A DNA stretch of 64,000 nucleotides, taken from the NCBI GenBank assembly GCA_043775355.1, contig JAYVSL010000034.1:1-64000 (forward strand), given 5' to 3'. The DNA comes from BOG-1363 sp043775355. Its GTDB lineage: Bacteria; Planctomycetota; UBA11346. The translations under genes were made by a program, and so were the position numbers. How positions within the stretch are numbered: the stretch's first letter is position 1; each line of letters starts with the position of its first letter. Positions 38,676-47,627 of this stretch are shown here, in pieces. A model generated the notes under the pieces. That model was not told the DNA's origin. It searched no databases and worked only from the letters and a program-made list of their open reading frames with translations.

Positions 38676-38724
38676 TCCAGTTGCATTCTATCTAGACCTC
38701 TTAGCTTGCCGACGGAGTGCAGCG

Positions 38725-38991
38725 ATGGGCATGTTGTTCGTCTTTACCAGCCTCGGAATACTGCTGTTCATCGGTGCGGTGGCGGCACTCATTTGGTCGA
38801 TTCGCTCGGGGCAGCTCGATGATCTCGACACCCCCGCAATGCGAGTTTTGGTCGATGACGCCGCGCCGTCGCCGCCGAAACCAACGCTGCCGTCGCCGCT
38901 TATGCCGCCGCTTCTGCCGCCCATTGAAACCAACTTCCCTGCTCAACAGCCAGATGCCTCCGCGAACGACCAGCCTCCCAGGACGCCATGA
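38725..38991 (+). CDS. ccoS: Cbb3 oxidase maturation protein CcoS
   Basis: Started at the ATG 38725. The 88-residue product has one membrane helix after MGMLFVFTSLGILLFIGAVA, then 'WSIRSGQLDDLDTPAMRVLVDD', the diagnostic CcoS core. A Pro-rich C-terminal tail follows. CcoS is needed for cofactor insertion in the oxidase. Its stop overlaps the ccoNO start (ATGA). Confidence 0.93.
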   Translation: MGMLFVFTSLGILLFIGAVAALIWSIRSGQLDDLDTPAMRVLVDDAAPSPPKPTLPSPLMPPLLPPIETNFPAQQPDASANDQPPRTP

Positions 38992-41225
38992 GCTCTGATC
39001 AAATCGAAACTCCCAGCGCCCTTGAGTCATTTGCATATGACAACCGCATCGTCCGCGACTTCATCATCGCGACTTTGGTGTGGGGCGTGGTCGGCATGTT
39101 GGTGGGGGTGATCATCGCCGCTCAGCTGGCGTGGCCGATGTTCAACTTTGAATTGCCGTGGTTGACCTATGGCCGCATCCGTCCGTTGCACACCAACGCG
39201 GTGATCTTTGCTTTTGCTGGCAACGCCATTTTTGCGGGCATTTATTATTCATCGCAGCGCTTATTGAAGGCTCGCATGTTTCATGATGCACTCTCGCGAT
39301 TCCATTTTTGGGGCTGGCAAGCGATCATTGTCTCTGCAGCGATCACCTTGCCGTTGGGCATAACCACCAGCAAAGAATACGCTGAGCTAGAATGGCCAAT
39401 CGATATTGCGATCGCCGTAGTATGGTTGGCTTTTGGCGCGAATTTAATCGGTACTATTTTTAAGCGCCGCGAGCGTCATTTATACGTCGCGCTATGGTTC
39501 TACCTCGCGACATTTCTAGCTGTTACTATGTTGCATGTGGTCAATTCCCTGGCGATGCCGGTAACGCTGACCCAAAGCTATTCAGTTTTTGCCGGTGCCC
39601 AGGACGCGCTGGTGCAGTGGTGGTATGGTCACAACGCAGTGGCGTTCTTTCTAACCACGCCATTTTTAGGCTTGATGTACTATTTTCTGCCCAAGGCCTC
39701 TGGCCAACCGGTCTACAGTTATCGCTTATCTATCGTGCACTTTTGGTCCTTGGTCTTCCTCTACATTTGGGCTGGTCCACATCATCTACTGAATTCCGCA
39801 ACGCCGGAATGGGCGCAAACGCTCGGCGTGGTTTTCAGCCTGATGCTGATTGCTCCGTCGTGGGGCGGTTTGGCCAATGGCTTTCTGTCGTTGCGGGGGG
39901 CCTGGGGAAAAGTCCGCGTCGATCCGGTGCTGATGTTTTTTGTCGGAGCGATTTCTTTCTATGGCGTGGCAACTCTTGAGGGCTGCTTGTTGTCGCTCAG
40001 GGAAGTCAACGCGCTGGCGCACAACACCGAATGGACCATCGGTCATGTCCACGGCGCTGCGCTGGGCTGGAATGGTTTGCTCATTTTTGGAATGATTTAT
40101 TGGCTAACACCACGTTTATGGCGGACTTCGCTGTGGTCCGTGCGCCTAGCGCACGTGCACTTCTGGATCGCCATCGTTGGTATCGTGCTTTATCTCTTAG
40201 CGATGTGGATATCAGGCGTCATGCAGGGCATGATGCAATTGGCTTTCGATCCCAACAACGGACGCCTGATGTACACCGATTGGATGCTGATTATCAAAGA
40301 GACCATTCCCTGGTACTGGGTACGTTTTGGCGGCGGCGCCTTGTATTTGGTCGGCATGCTGCTGTGCGCGTTCAACATCTGGAAGACCGCGCGCAGCGGT
40401 TCTTTCTTGGCTGAAGAAGCCGCGCAGGCACCGGCTTTAATGCCAGACACTGATCATCTGCCGTTGATCACCGAAGCGCTGAATCAACCAAACATGCGGT
40501 CACGCACGTCAGCAATACACGGGCTCGTCGAGCGCTGGCCGCTGGCGCTGATTATTCTGAGTTCCATCGCGCTGAGCATCGGCGGACTTTGCCAAATTGT
40601 TCCGAGCTTGATTCAAGGCGCGGTATCCCCGCCGATTGCTGGCGTGCGACCCTACACCGGCCTTGAGCTGACTGGTCGCGACATCTACATCCGTGAAGGA
40701 TGCTCTGGTTGTCATACGCAAATGGTTCGCACTCTGCGTGCGGAAACCGAACGTTACCAGGGCGAATACACTCGCATGGGTGAACATATTTACGACCGCC
40801 CATTCTTATGGGGTTCTAAGCGCACCGGACCGGATTTAGCACGCGAAGGCGTCAGTCGCCCAAGCGCGATTTGGCACTACAGCCATTTTGAAAAGCCGCA
40901 GAGCTGGGTGCCCGGCACCATCATGCCGGTTTATTCATGGCTCTGCCGCGACGATATGGATCTGAGCACCTTATCACGCAAGCTTGACGTTCTTGCCGCG
41001 CCGCCGCTCTACACCCCGTACACGGCAAGCGAAATTACCAATGCGGTTGCTGAGGCCCACGCTCAAGCAACGGTAATTGCCGACGAACTACGTACGCAAC
41101 CAACCTTGGCGAATAAACCTGACCTCGAAAAGAAAGAAGTCATTGCGGTGATCGCCTACCTCAAACGACTGGGACGCGACCTTAAAAATCCCTCACCTGC
41201 GCACATCAGCGCAGCAGGACGCTAA
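38988..41225 (+). CDS. ccoNO: Cbb3-type oxidase subunits CcoN and CcoO, fused
   Basis: A 745-residue fusion. Residues 1-480 are CcoN: twelve helices with haem and CuB histidines in RPLHTNAVIFAF, WWYGHNAVAFF, WAGPHHLLNS and WTIGHVHGAALGW. From about residue 505 a further helix leads to CcoO, with 'GRDIYIREGCSGCHTQMVRT' carrying the haem c motif Cys572-x-x-Cys575-His576, and the distal Met region. It reduces oxygen with high affinity and pumps protons. The fusion is known in several phyla, including Bacteroidota and PVC lineages, whereas most proteobacteria keep two genes. Confidence 0.95.
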   Translation: MSSDQIETPSALESFAYDNRIVRDFIIATLVWGVVGMLVGVIIAAQLAWPMFNFELPWLTYGRIRPLHTNAVIFAFAGNAIFAGIYYSSQRLLKARMFHDALSRFHFWGWQAIIVSAAITLPLGITTSKEYAELEWPIDIAIAVVWLAFGANLIGTIFKRRERHLYVALWFYLATFLAVTMLHVVNSLAMPVTLTQSYSVFAGAQDALVQWWYGHNAVAFFLTTPFLGLMYYFLPKASGQPVYSYRLSIVHFWSLVFLYIWAGPHHLLNSATPEWAQTLGVVFSLMLIAPSWGGLANGFLSLRGAWGKVRVDPVLMFFVGAISFYGVATLEGCLLSLREVNALAHNTEWTIGHVHGAALGWNGLLIFGMIYWLTPRLWRTSLWSVRLAHVHFWIAIVGIVLYLLAMWISGVMQGMMQLAFDPNNGRLMYTDWMLIIKETIPWYWVRFGGGALYLVGMLLCAFNIWKTARSGSFLAEEAAQAPALMPDTDHLPLITEALNQPNMRSRTSAIHGLVERWPLALIILSSIALSIGGLCQIVPSLIQGAVSPPIAGVRPYTGLELTGRDIYIREGCSGCHTQMVRTLRAETERYQGEYTRMGEHIYDRPFLWGSKRTGPDLAREGVSRPSAIWHYSHFEKPQSWVPGTIMPVYSWLCRDDMDLSTLSRKLDVLAAPPLYTPYTASEITNAVAEAHAQATVIADELRTQPTLANKPDLEKKEVIAVIAYLKRLGRDLKNPSPAHISAAGR

Positions 41226-41228
41226 ATT

Positions 41229-41447
41229 ATGCTGAAAGAAATCCTTTCCCCAACGGGCAGCGTTCTGCCGCAACTGGCACTGCTGCTCTTTGTCGCCATC
41301 GCCATCCTGATTATCGTCTACATCGCCACTGATCGCCGACGTGATCATCAGAAGCGGATGGAATCCATGCCGCTGGATGACGGCACGCCTGTGGTCAAAG
41401 CCGACGCTAAAGACGATGCCAAAGATAAAGTCCAGGATCAGGCATGA
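41229..41447 (+). CDS. ccoQ: Cbb3 oxidase subunit CcoQ
   Basis: A 72-residue protein with one membrane helix (about residues 14-33) followed by a basic/acidic cytoplasmic tail. The small single-helix subunit stabilises the CcoNO-CcoP assembly. It overlaps ccoP by four bases. Confidence 0.85.
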   Translation: MLKEILSPTGSVLPQLALLLFVAIAILIIVYIATDRRRDHQKRMESMPLDDGTPVVKADAKDDAKDKVQDQA

Positions 41448-42058
41448 CGTACGCTCCATCTGATGATGACGGTCGTCCGCCGATGAATACGCCGAAAGAA
41501 ATCACCCACGATGGCATCGTCGAATTCGACAATGATCCGCCGCTGTGGTTGACGGTGACCTTTCTTTTGTCGATCCTTTTTGGCATTTGGTACGCGTTGA
41601 ATTATCATTTGTCGGTCACCGCCAAACTGGGGCCCGACGATTGGCGTGCCCAAATGGCGGCATTAGCTGAACTGCGCGCATCAAAAGATACGGGGCCATT
41701 AGATGAAGCTGCGATGCGCTCGCTTTCTGCGGTACCTGAACGCATTGCCCGTGGCGCAGTACTCTTTTCCACCAATGAGTGCGCCACGTGCCACGGTGCG
41801 GATGGCACCAGTGACGCTAATAAACCTGGCCCGAATCTGCGTGATCGTTATTGGATGCATGGCAGTTCGATGGAAGCCATCGCCACGCTCATCCGTACGG
41901 GCGCCAACAACAATGCTATGCCTGCCCAGGGTGGTAAATTATCGAACCAGGATATTGCCAACCTCACGATTTTCTTAGTCGATTGGAATCGTCAGGGCGA
42001 AAAATCTGGCAAAGCAGTGAATCTCGCCGTCGAACATGACACCCCCATAAAGTATTAA
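41444..42058 (+). CDS. ccoP: Cbb3 oxidase subunit CcoP (single haem c)
   Basis: The 204-residue protein starts with an acidic segment 'HDGIVEFDNDPPLWL', one membrane helix (about residues 34-54) and one cytochrome c domain with CATCH (Cys113, Cys116, His117) and a distal Met in 'NNAMPAQGG'. Typical CcoP has two haem domains and about 300 residues; here only one remains. It delivers electrons to CcoO. The order ccoNO-Q-P-H is conserved. Confidence 0.93.
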   Translation: MTYAPSDDDGRPPMNTPKEITHDGIVEFDNDPPLWLTVTFLLSILFGIWYALNYHLSVTAKLGPDDWRAQMAALAELRASKDTGPLDEAAMRSLSAVPERIARGAVLFSTNECATCHGADGTSDANKPGPNLRDRYWMHGSSMEAIATLIRTGANNNAMPAQGGKLSNQDIANLTIFLVDWNRQGEKSGKAVNLAVEHDTPIKY

Positions 42059-42060
42059 CC

Positions 42061-42534
42061 ATGAACCCCACCGCTCGCTCTCCGCGTTATAATTTTTGGC
42101 CGTGGCTGCCGGTGTTCGTGATCGGCTCAGCAGCGATCGCCAACGGCGTCATCATCGTGGTCGCCAATCGCGTCAGTCCGCAAAAAGTCGAAGCTCAGGC
42201 CTACGCCGCCAGCGTGCATTTTGATGCGGATAAAATCGCCGCCGAAACGTTCACTGCCAACGGTCATCGACTGGCGATCAGCTTTCCCAATCCTTCAAGC
42301 CTCAGCATGAGCATCGATGGAACGGCGGCGGCCGGCAGCGGCGAAGTACGCCTTTATCGCCCCGATGCGCCATCTGCTGATTTCGTCGCAACCTGGAAAG
42401 ATGTCACCAAACCACTGATTATCCCACTGACTCGCCAAGGTTTTTGGCGCATTGATTTGCGCCTGACCAGCAGCGACGGCAAAGCGCTCGCCGCCAGAAC
42501 CTCGATCGACACTTTAACTGGGAATATCCAATGA
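42061..42534 (+). CDS. ccoH: FixH/CcoH-family assembly protein
   Basis: A 157-residue protein with one membrane helix near the N-terminus ('WPWLPVFVIGSAAIANGVII') followed by 'YAASVHFDADKIAAETF' and a periplasmic beta domain ending in 'GFWRIDLRL', the FixH/CcoH layout. It is thought to hold CcoP during oxidase maturation. It follows ccoP by two bases. Confidence 0.9.
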   Translation: MNPTARSPRYNFWPWLPVFVIGSAAIANGVIIVVANRVSPQKVEAQAYAASVHFDADKIAAETFTANGHRLAISFPNPSSLSMSIDGTAAAGSGEVRLYRPDAPSADFVATWKDVTKPLIIPLTRQGFWRIDLRLTSSDGKALAARTSIDTLTGNIQ

Positions 42535-42941
42535 TTTCACTCACCGCTGAACATGCCCTCCGCGCCGTGGTCTTTCTCGCCGGTCATCCCGGCGGATGTT
42601 GCACGGTCGACTGCATTGCCCAGAACTCTGGCATTCCTGCCGGATCGTTAGCCAAAGTCATGCAGCAACTCAGTCGTGCGGGATTAGTGAGTTCTCAGCG
42701 TGGTCCGCACGGCGGCTTCGTTCTGACGCGTTTGCCAGAAGCATTGACCTTCATGGAGGTCATTGCCGCCGTCGACGCGCCACGTCCCACTGGCAGACTG
42801 AATTCCATGCCGAGCGACGCGCTCAGCCGACGACTGGATGCCACTCGCGCACAGATCGAAGCCACCTATCGGGCGACTACCGTTGCACAGTTCTTGCGAG
42901 AAAATGACACGCTGATCCCGGCTTGTTCCAGCCCAACGTAA
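42531..42941 (+). CDS. Rrf2-family regulator (no cluster cysteines)
   Basis: A 136-residue Rrf2 protein that overlaps ccoH. Winged helix 'LTAEHALRAVVFLAGHP', 'LAKVMQQLSRAGLVSSQRGPHGGFVL' is intact. The region where Rrf2 sensors carry cysteine ligands has none (DAPRPTGRLNSMPSD), so it cannot bind a standard iron-sulphur cluster. It is likely an autoregulator of the cco operon. It contrasts with the Cys-bearing paralogue at 32,030. Confidence 0.88.
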   Translation: MISLTAEHALRAVVFLAGHPGGCCTVDCIAQNSGIPAGSLAKVMQQLSRAGLVSSQRGPHGGFVLTRLPEALTFMEVIAAVDAPRPTGRLNSMPSDALSRRLDATRAQIEATYRATTVAQFLRENDTLIPACSSPT

Positions 42942-42982
42942 TCGCGAATACCGAGCTCTACGAAATCAGGGGAAAATCTGTC

Positions 42983-44068
42983 ATGCGCCCCATTGTCGAT
43001 TTCAATCAAGCGCCCTTCATCGTCATCTGGGAAATCACCCGCGCGTGCGATCTCGCGTGTCGGCACTGTCGAGCGGAAGCTCAGCCGCAGCCCGACCACG
43101 ATGAATTATCCACTGATGAAGGTTTGAAATTACTCTCGCACGTGCGCGAAGAATTCGGCCCGGTGCTGTTTGTGCTCACTGGTGGTGACCCCCTCAAGCG
43201 CGCTGATCTCCATCAATTGATTCGTCACGGCACCGCCATCGGCCTGCGCATGACCATCACGCCATCGGTCACGCCGTTGTTGACCAGCGAGGCACTCGGC
43301 GCGCTGCGTGCCAGCGGCATTCGTCGAGTAGCCATGAGTCTCGACGGCGCTGACGCCAAAACGCACGATCAATTCCGTGGCGTGGACGGAACCTTTCGTC
43401 GCACCATCGAAGCGCTGACCACCGCGCATAACCTGGGCATCGAAATCCAAATCAACAGCACGGTATCACGACATAATCTCGAACAGGTTGAGCAGCTTGC
43501 CAAAATGATCGGCTGGCTCGGAGCCACTTTATGGTCGGTGTTCGTCGTGGTACCAACCGGACGCGCGGCACAAGGAGACGATTCGTTGGTGCCAACGGCC
43601 GTCGAGCACGAACTGCTCTATCGAAAGTTAGCCAATATCGCGCTTGATCCCGCGACGACGTACGACGTTAAAACCACCGCAGGCCAGCCGTATTACCGCG
43701 TTTTAGCACAAGAACGCGCTCGTCGAGGAGCCCATAGCCCCACGCGTTCATTACGCGCTCCGCGTGGCGTCAATGATGGAAATGGTTTCTTATTCATCAG
43801 CCACACCGGCGATATCTGCCCCTCTGGATTCCTGCCGTTGGTCGCTGGAAATGTCCGCACTCACAGCGCCGCCACGGTCTATCGCCATCACGATTTATTC
43901 ACCCGCTTACGCCAACCAGAAACGTTCAGCGGCAAATGCGGACGCTGCGACTTCAATCATCATTGCGGCGGCAGCCGCAGCCGAGCGTACGCCATGACTG
44001 GCGATCCGTTTGCTAGCGATCCGACCTGCGTGTATCAACCGAAGGGTGAAGTGGGCGTTACGACATGA
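42983..44068 (+). CDS. Radical SAM/SPASM protein (TIGR04053-like)
   Basis: Started at 42983 (MRPIVDFNQAPFIVIWE; AGGGGA upstream), 361 residues. It has CxxxCxxC (Cys22, Cys26, Cys29 in ITRACDLACRHCR), 'VLTGGDPLKRADL', 'MSLDGADAKTHDQFRGV', 'LWSVFVVVPTGRA', and the SPASM-like cysteines 'GDICPSGFLPL' and 'CGRCDFNHHCGGSRSRAYA'. This matches the TIGR04053 group related to haem d1/alternative-haem enzymes such as NirJ and AhbD. Being the last gene of the cco operon, it may modify a haem or peptide linked to the oxidase. Confidence 0.88.
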   Translation: MRPIVDFNQAPFIVIWEITRACDLACRHCRAEAQPQPDHDELSTDEGLKLLSHVREEFGPVLFVLTGGDPLKRADLHQLIRHGTAIGLRMTITPSVTPLLTSEALGALRASGIRRVAMSLDGADAKTHDQFRGVDGTFRRTIEALTTAHNLGIEIQINSTVSRHNLEQVEQLAKMIGWLGATLWSVFVVVPTGRAAQGDDSLVPTAVEHELLYRKLANIALDPATTYDVKTTAGQPYYRVLAQERARRGAHSPTRSLRAPRGVNDGNGFLFISHTGDICPSGFLPLVAGNVRTHSAATVYRHHDLFTRLRQPETFSGKCGRCDFNHHCGGSRSRAYAMTGDPFASDPTCVYQPKGEVGVTT

Positions 44069-44079
44069 ACTCTATTGAC

Positions 44080-44910
44080 CTAACCACGTCCCCCCGCACT
44101 TCGGCGCAAATCTACCGCGACTTTATTTCCATGCTTAGCCGGATGACGAACCGCATGGCGCACCACTTGGCATCGCTCACGGGTCGGCTGTTTCAACCAT
44201 TGATGGCAGAGATCAAAAGCGATTTGCGGATGATCCTTCGCAATATCACCGACGTGATTCGCTACGGATCGGCGAACATACAACTCAGGGTCGTCAACCA
44301 ATTGATGCAGCAGCGGCAGAACCGGCATGGGATCACGGATAAACGCGGGCAGGCGACCAGCCCAGGGTAAGCGTGACCGGGTTCCTTCGCTGACCAGCCG
44401 TCGGACGTGATGATTCGCGTCCTTGGCCCAGATGGCTAAGCGAGCGAGCGTGCGTTCTTGCTCAGCCATCAGATACGGACGAATGGAAAATTCACCGGAG
44501 AAGCGTTTCGTAATTTCATAATTTGCCTGCATCCCTGCTTTCCAATCAGCGATCAGATGCTTGGCAATAAATGCCGTGTGCGGCAAATAGAAAAATACTT
44601 TAAGGCCATATCCTTTGGTGACCGTTAGCTCTGGTCCCAAGCTGGCGATCAATTGTCGCGCTGCCTCAGCTGGAACAGCAGCAAGATACGCGGCCATGGC
44701 GTTGGCGATGTGCTGCGCGCGCGGCATTAACTCCAAATTGTCCAAGCCGCTGTTCGCAGAACGGACAAATCCACGGCGGTCAAAATTCGGGACCACAGCG
44801 GCAAAACTATCGGCGATCAGACCAACCAATTGGCGATCCAACAATTCCTTCAACGGCGTGCCGCTCTGGATTGACGACGGCGCACGAAATTGTTCAGCGG
44901 GATGTGGCAT
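44080..44910 (-). CDS. DNA alkylation repair protein, HEAT-like, C-terminally truncated
   Basis: The 276-residue protein has repeated HEAT-like helices and 'SIRPYLMAEQERTLARLAIWAKDANHHVRRLVSEGTRSRLPW'-type core (cited in parts) of the AlkC/AlkD-like DNA glycosylase group. Related proteins usually run to about 360 residues and continue past 'VRHA.R...K.G' for another 80-100. Here the frame changes character at about residue 255 and ends, converging with the radical SAM gene 11 bases away. A frameshift or deletion of the 3' end is likely. Confidence 0.75.
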   Translation of the reverse strand: MPHPAEQFRAPSSIQSGTPLKELLDRQLVGLIADSFAAVVPNFDRRGFVRSANSGLDNLELMPRAQHIANAMAAYLAAVPAEAARQLIASLGPELTVTKGYGLKVFFYLPHTAFIAKHLIADWKAGMQANYEITKRFSGEFSIRPYLMAEQERTLARLAIWAKDANHHVRRLVSEGTRSRLPWAGRLPAFIRDPMPVLPLLHQLVDDPELYVRRSVANHVGDIAKDHPQIAFDLCHQWLKQPTRERCQVVRHAVRHPAKHGNKVAVDLRRSAGGRG

Positions 44911-45149
44911 AGGTAGTTTGGCCGCAGCCTATCGAGAGCTTTCTTCATAGAATCGCCGCGTTGTACTTGGCGATCCTGATTTCGAACCGAGTGCAACGCG
45001 GCGAGCCCAGGAAGGAAAGCTTTGGCTACCAACTCCTGAATGCTGCGGATGAGCTAAATAAAGCCCGTTGTAAGATTTCTGCAACAGGTGGTAATAGTGA
45101 TAACCCGTGGCGAGCCTCCTCGCTGCACCACCTCCCAAGGATGACCATT

Positions 45150-45782
45150 ATGAATAATCGCCTGTTGGCCTGCGGCCTTCTCCTCTTCACCGGCGCCCTG
45201 GCAAACGCCGCCGACTTCAAGCCCAACGACGAGGGCTACATTCGCAACTGGCTGATGTTGGATGGATTTGAACTTGGTGATAAAGCCAGCGAACACGAAG
45301 AAGATTCGCAAAAAGACTTTTTTCTCAAAGAAGCTTTTGAAGGAGAATTCAAGGCCAAGCCAAAAGCTGGCGACAAAGTCAAAATCACTTTGCCAGGAGT
45401 AACCTCAACTGAAGCGAGCTGGAAAGCTGGCGAGGCGGAAGAATCCGTGCTGAGTTTTGAAGAGAAAGAAAACTCGTTGTTTATTTCCGTGGTGTACGTC
45501 ATCAGCGAGGTTGAAGTTCCCGAAGTGAAATTGTCGATTGGTTCCGACGATAGCTCAAACTGGCGCGTCAACGGTAAAGAAGTCTTGTCCGTCTATAGTG
45601 GCCGCGGTGTCGAACCTGATCAGGACGAGAGCGTTCCCTTCACTTTGGTCAAAGGCACCAATGTCATCTTAGCCTCGGTCATCAACGGCACGGGACCAAC
45701 GGGACTCAGCGCGCGTATTCTCGACAAGACTGGTAATCCCGTAAAGAATGTGGTCATTTCGCTGACGCCACCGGTAAATTGA
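45150..45782 (+). CDS. Secreted hypothetical protein
   Basis: A 210-residue protein with a signal peptide (MNNRLLACGLLLFTGALANA, cleavage about residue 21). The mature part starts 'DFKPNDEGYIRNWLMLDGFELG', a pattern seen in secreted proteins of planctomycete-like bacteria, followed by an acidic region and a beta-rich domain ending in 'LILDKTG'-like 'ILDKTGNPV'. AAGG lies upstream. Likely extracellular or periplasmic; function unknown. Confidence 0.65.
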   Translation: MNNRLLACGLLLFTGALANAADFKPNDEGYIRNWLMLDGFELGDKASEHEEDSQKDFFLKEAFEGEFKAKPKAGDKVKITLPGVTSTEASWKAGEAEESVLSFEEKENSLFISVVYVISEVEVPEVKLSIGSDDSSNWRVNGKEVLSVYSGRGVEPDQDESVPFTLVKGTNVILASVINGTGPTGLSARILDKTGNPVKNVVISLTPPVN

Positions 45783-45819
45783 CCTGATTTTTTGTTCTTC
45801 AGTATCGGGCCGCTGGTCC

Positions 45820-45856
45820 ATGCCGCTGGTGCGGATCGGCCAGCGGCATTTCTTTT
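45820..45856 (+). terminator. Rho-independent terminator
   Basis: A perfect 10-bp stem ATGCCGCTGG / CCAGCGGCAT, loop of ten bases, followed by TTCTTTT. It follows the secreted-protein gene by 37 bases. Confidence 0.85.
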
Positions 45857-45874
45857 CACCGTCATTGCCCATTC

Positions 45875-46786
45875 ATGAATAATACCAACCTTTCGCTAAG
45901 CAGTAACGAAGTCCATTGGTTGCTCACGAGTCCTGCTCTGTTTGCGCAGATCGCTGATATTCCGTTGATGCCTGACGAGGCTAGATCGCGAATTTCCCAA
46001 GCGCTTCGTCAGTCGTTTTTTTCCGCTGAAAATTCTGAACAGCATACCATCCATAGCCGAGTTTCCCTTGGACACCGTGCTGAAATGCTGCTGGCACAGG
46101 CCCTGTCGCATTGCCCTGAAATTGAACTGATCGCACAACAACAAACGATTCGCATCAATGCGCAAAATGCGCAAACCATCGGCGAGCTTGATCTCCTCTA
46201 CGATGATCACGTACGTCAGCACCGCGTGCACTGCGAATTGTCCGTACGCATTATCCTGCAACGACATCCACAAGCAGCGTGGAGCGCCTGGTGCGGAACG
46301 GATCCACGTCACCTATTTAGCGATAAACTGCGGCACTTACGTGATCACCAATTACCTCTCGGACAACATCCTGACGTACCGCGTCATCCCACGTGGCCGA
46401 CGGTATCAGAAGCCCTGATCCTTGGCTGGGCGTTGCAGCCGATTGATCAGCAATGGCCCGACCTGCTCGGCGCAGCGCCAGATCACCTACGCGGATGGTG
46501 GCTGCGCCATGGTGAACATGAGGTACCGCGCGCCTCACGAGCCGCGCGCTTTGTTATTATCCCACCTGATCACTGGATGGCATTCGTTGAATTACCAAAC
46601 GCAACGTCGGTGCTCGCCCCAGGTGAACTATCGACCCATCTGCGTCATCATTTTTCCAACCATGAAAACGCGGTTTTCGTCGCGGAAGTCGTGCGAAATG
46701 CCAACGGTCAATGGCAAGAGGTCACGCGTGGCGCGGTGGTACACCAGCGCTGGCCAGAAATGCCGCTCAAGCATCCGCCTGCATAA
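45875..46786 (+). CDS. DUF1853-family protein
   Basis: The 303-residue protein matches the DUF1853 plan: an N-terminal 'WLLTSPALFAQI', 'LGHRAEMLLAQALSH', a nuclease-like core 'GELDLLYDD...RVHCELSVRIIL' and a final 'HQRWPEMP'. The core has E-x-D-L-L and E-L-x-V-R/K strands like a PD-(D/E)xK fold, with Arg where Lys is usual (CELSVR). Function is unknown. Its end overlaps the convergent exonuclease gene by 20 bases. Confidence 0.8.
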   Translation: MNNTNLSLSSNEVHWLLTSPALFAQIADIPLMPDEARSRISQALRQSFFSAENSEQHTIHSRVSLGHRAEMLLAQALSHCPEIELIAQQQTIRINAQNAQTIGELDLLYDDHVRQHRVHCELSVRIILQRHPQAAWSAWCGTDPRHLFSDKLRHLRDHQLPLGQHPDVPRHPTWPTVSEALILGWALQPIDQQWPDLLGAAPDHLRGWWLRHGEHEVPRASRAARFVIIPPDHWMAFVELPNATSVLAPGELSTHLRHHFSNHENAVFVAEVVRNANGQWQEVTRGAVVHQRWPEMPLKHPPA

Positions 46787-47627
46787 ACGGATTATCGTCC
46801 TCGCCCACCGGACTCCAGAAACGGAAATGGCGGAGGTATTCAGCGAGCGCGAGGTTGTGACCGGAAGCCGTTTCGATCCAACGTTGAGCATGCTCAACTA
46901 ATTGCCGTTCACGATCCACGGTGATCATGCCCGCCATCAAGCGCGTGCGCAGAAAAACAAAATAGGTGTCGAGCGCGTCGCACATGCAGTAATCGTCGAT
47001 GCGTTCACGTTCACCGCGCTCCCACAGATCTTGCACCATGTTGCCCTTGGTATCCATTTTCCCAGGCTTACCCAACAATTGCGCGCACAGATTCAGGCCG
47101 CCGTTCATGTGCGTAGCGCCTTGGTTGCCCAAGAAATCTTGCAGATCGAGATGCGCCGTGGTGTTGAAGCGATTGCGCGGCTGACTGTAACCAGCACCAG
47201 TGGCATTAAACCACACTGGCTGCGGAATACCGTAGCGATAGCAACACAACTCCAGAACGGGCACGTCAAAAAACCGACCATTAAAGGTCACCAACGTTGG
47301 CTGCCCGTAGGCTTGCCAGCCTTTCCAGAATGTCCGCGTAATAACGTGCGGACGAAACTTCGGGCGATCCAGCGTAATGACATCAATCAGCGAAAAGTCC
47401 TGCGCCACCTTGGCAATCGCTATGGAGACCGGCAACTGAAACGTATGCGGAATGAAATCGCTTTTCCCGCCAGATTTTTCCATCAACTCAGCGCGCTGTT
47501 TCGCCACCGCCTGCTCTGGCGTCAACTCTTTCAGATCGGGATAACGCACCCGCTGGATCAACCGACCGTCGGCGACGGTTTCGATGTCAAAGACGAGGTA
47601 AGCTGGTTTGTCGGTTTTTTCGTTCAT
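46767..47627 (-). CDS. PolB-type 3'-5' exonuclease (DNA_pol_B_exo2)
   Basis: Started at 47627 (MNEKTDKPAYLVFDIETVAD), 286 residues. DEDD motifs: Asp14 and Glu16 in FDIETV, 'FNGRFFDVPVL' (second Asp), and 'DDYCMCDALDTYFVFLRT' with the third and fourth acidic residues. It is a stand-alone exonuclease of the DnaQ-like/PolB predicted group, possibly proofreading or RNA/DNA trimming. The C-terminal 60 residues extend beyond the usual domain. Confidence 0.88.
   Translation of the reverse strand: MNEKTDKPAYLVFDIETVADGRLIQRVRYPDLKELTPEQAVAKQRAELMEKSGGKSDFIPHTFQLPVSIAIAKVAQDFSLIDVITLDRPKFRPHVITRTFWKGWQAYGQPTLVTFNGRFFDVPVLELCCYRYGIPQPVWFNATGAGYSQPRNRFNTTAHLDLQDFLGNQGATHMNGGLNLCAQLLGKPGKMDTKGNMVQDLWERGERERIDDYCMCDALDTYFVFLRTRLMAGMITVDRERQLVEHAQRWIETASGHNLALAEYLRHFRFWSPVGEDDNPFMQADA

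Noticed and set aside
42873..42879. GCGACTA in the host cco region
   Set aside because: Lone half of the prophage palindrome with no partner arm at the right distance, so counted as chance.
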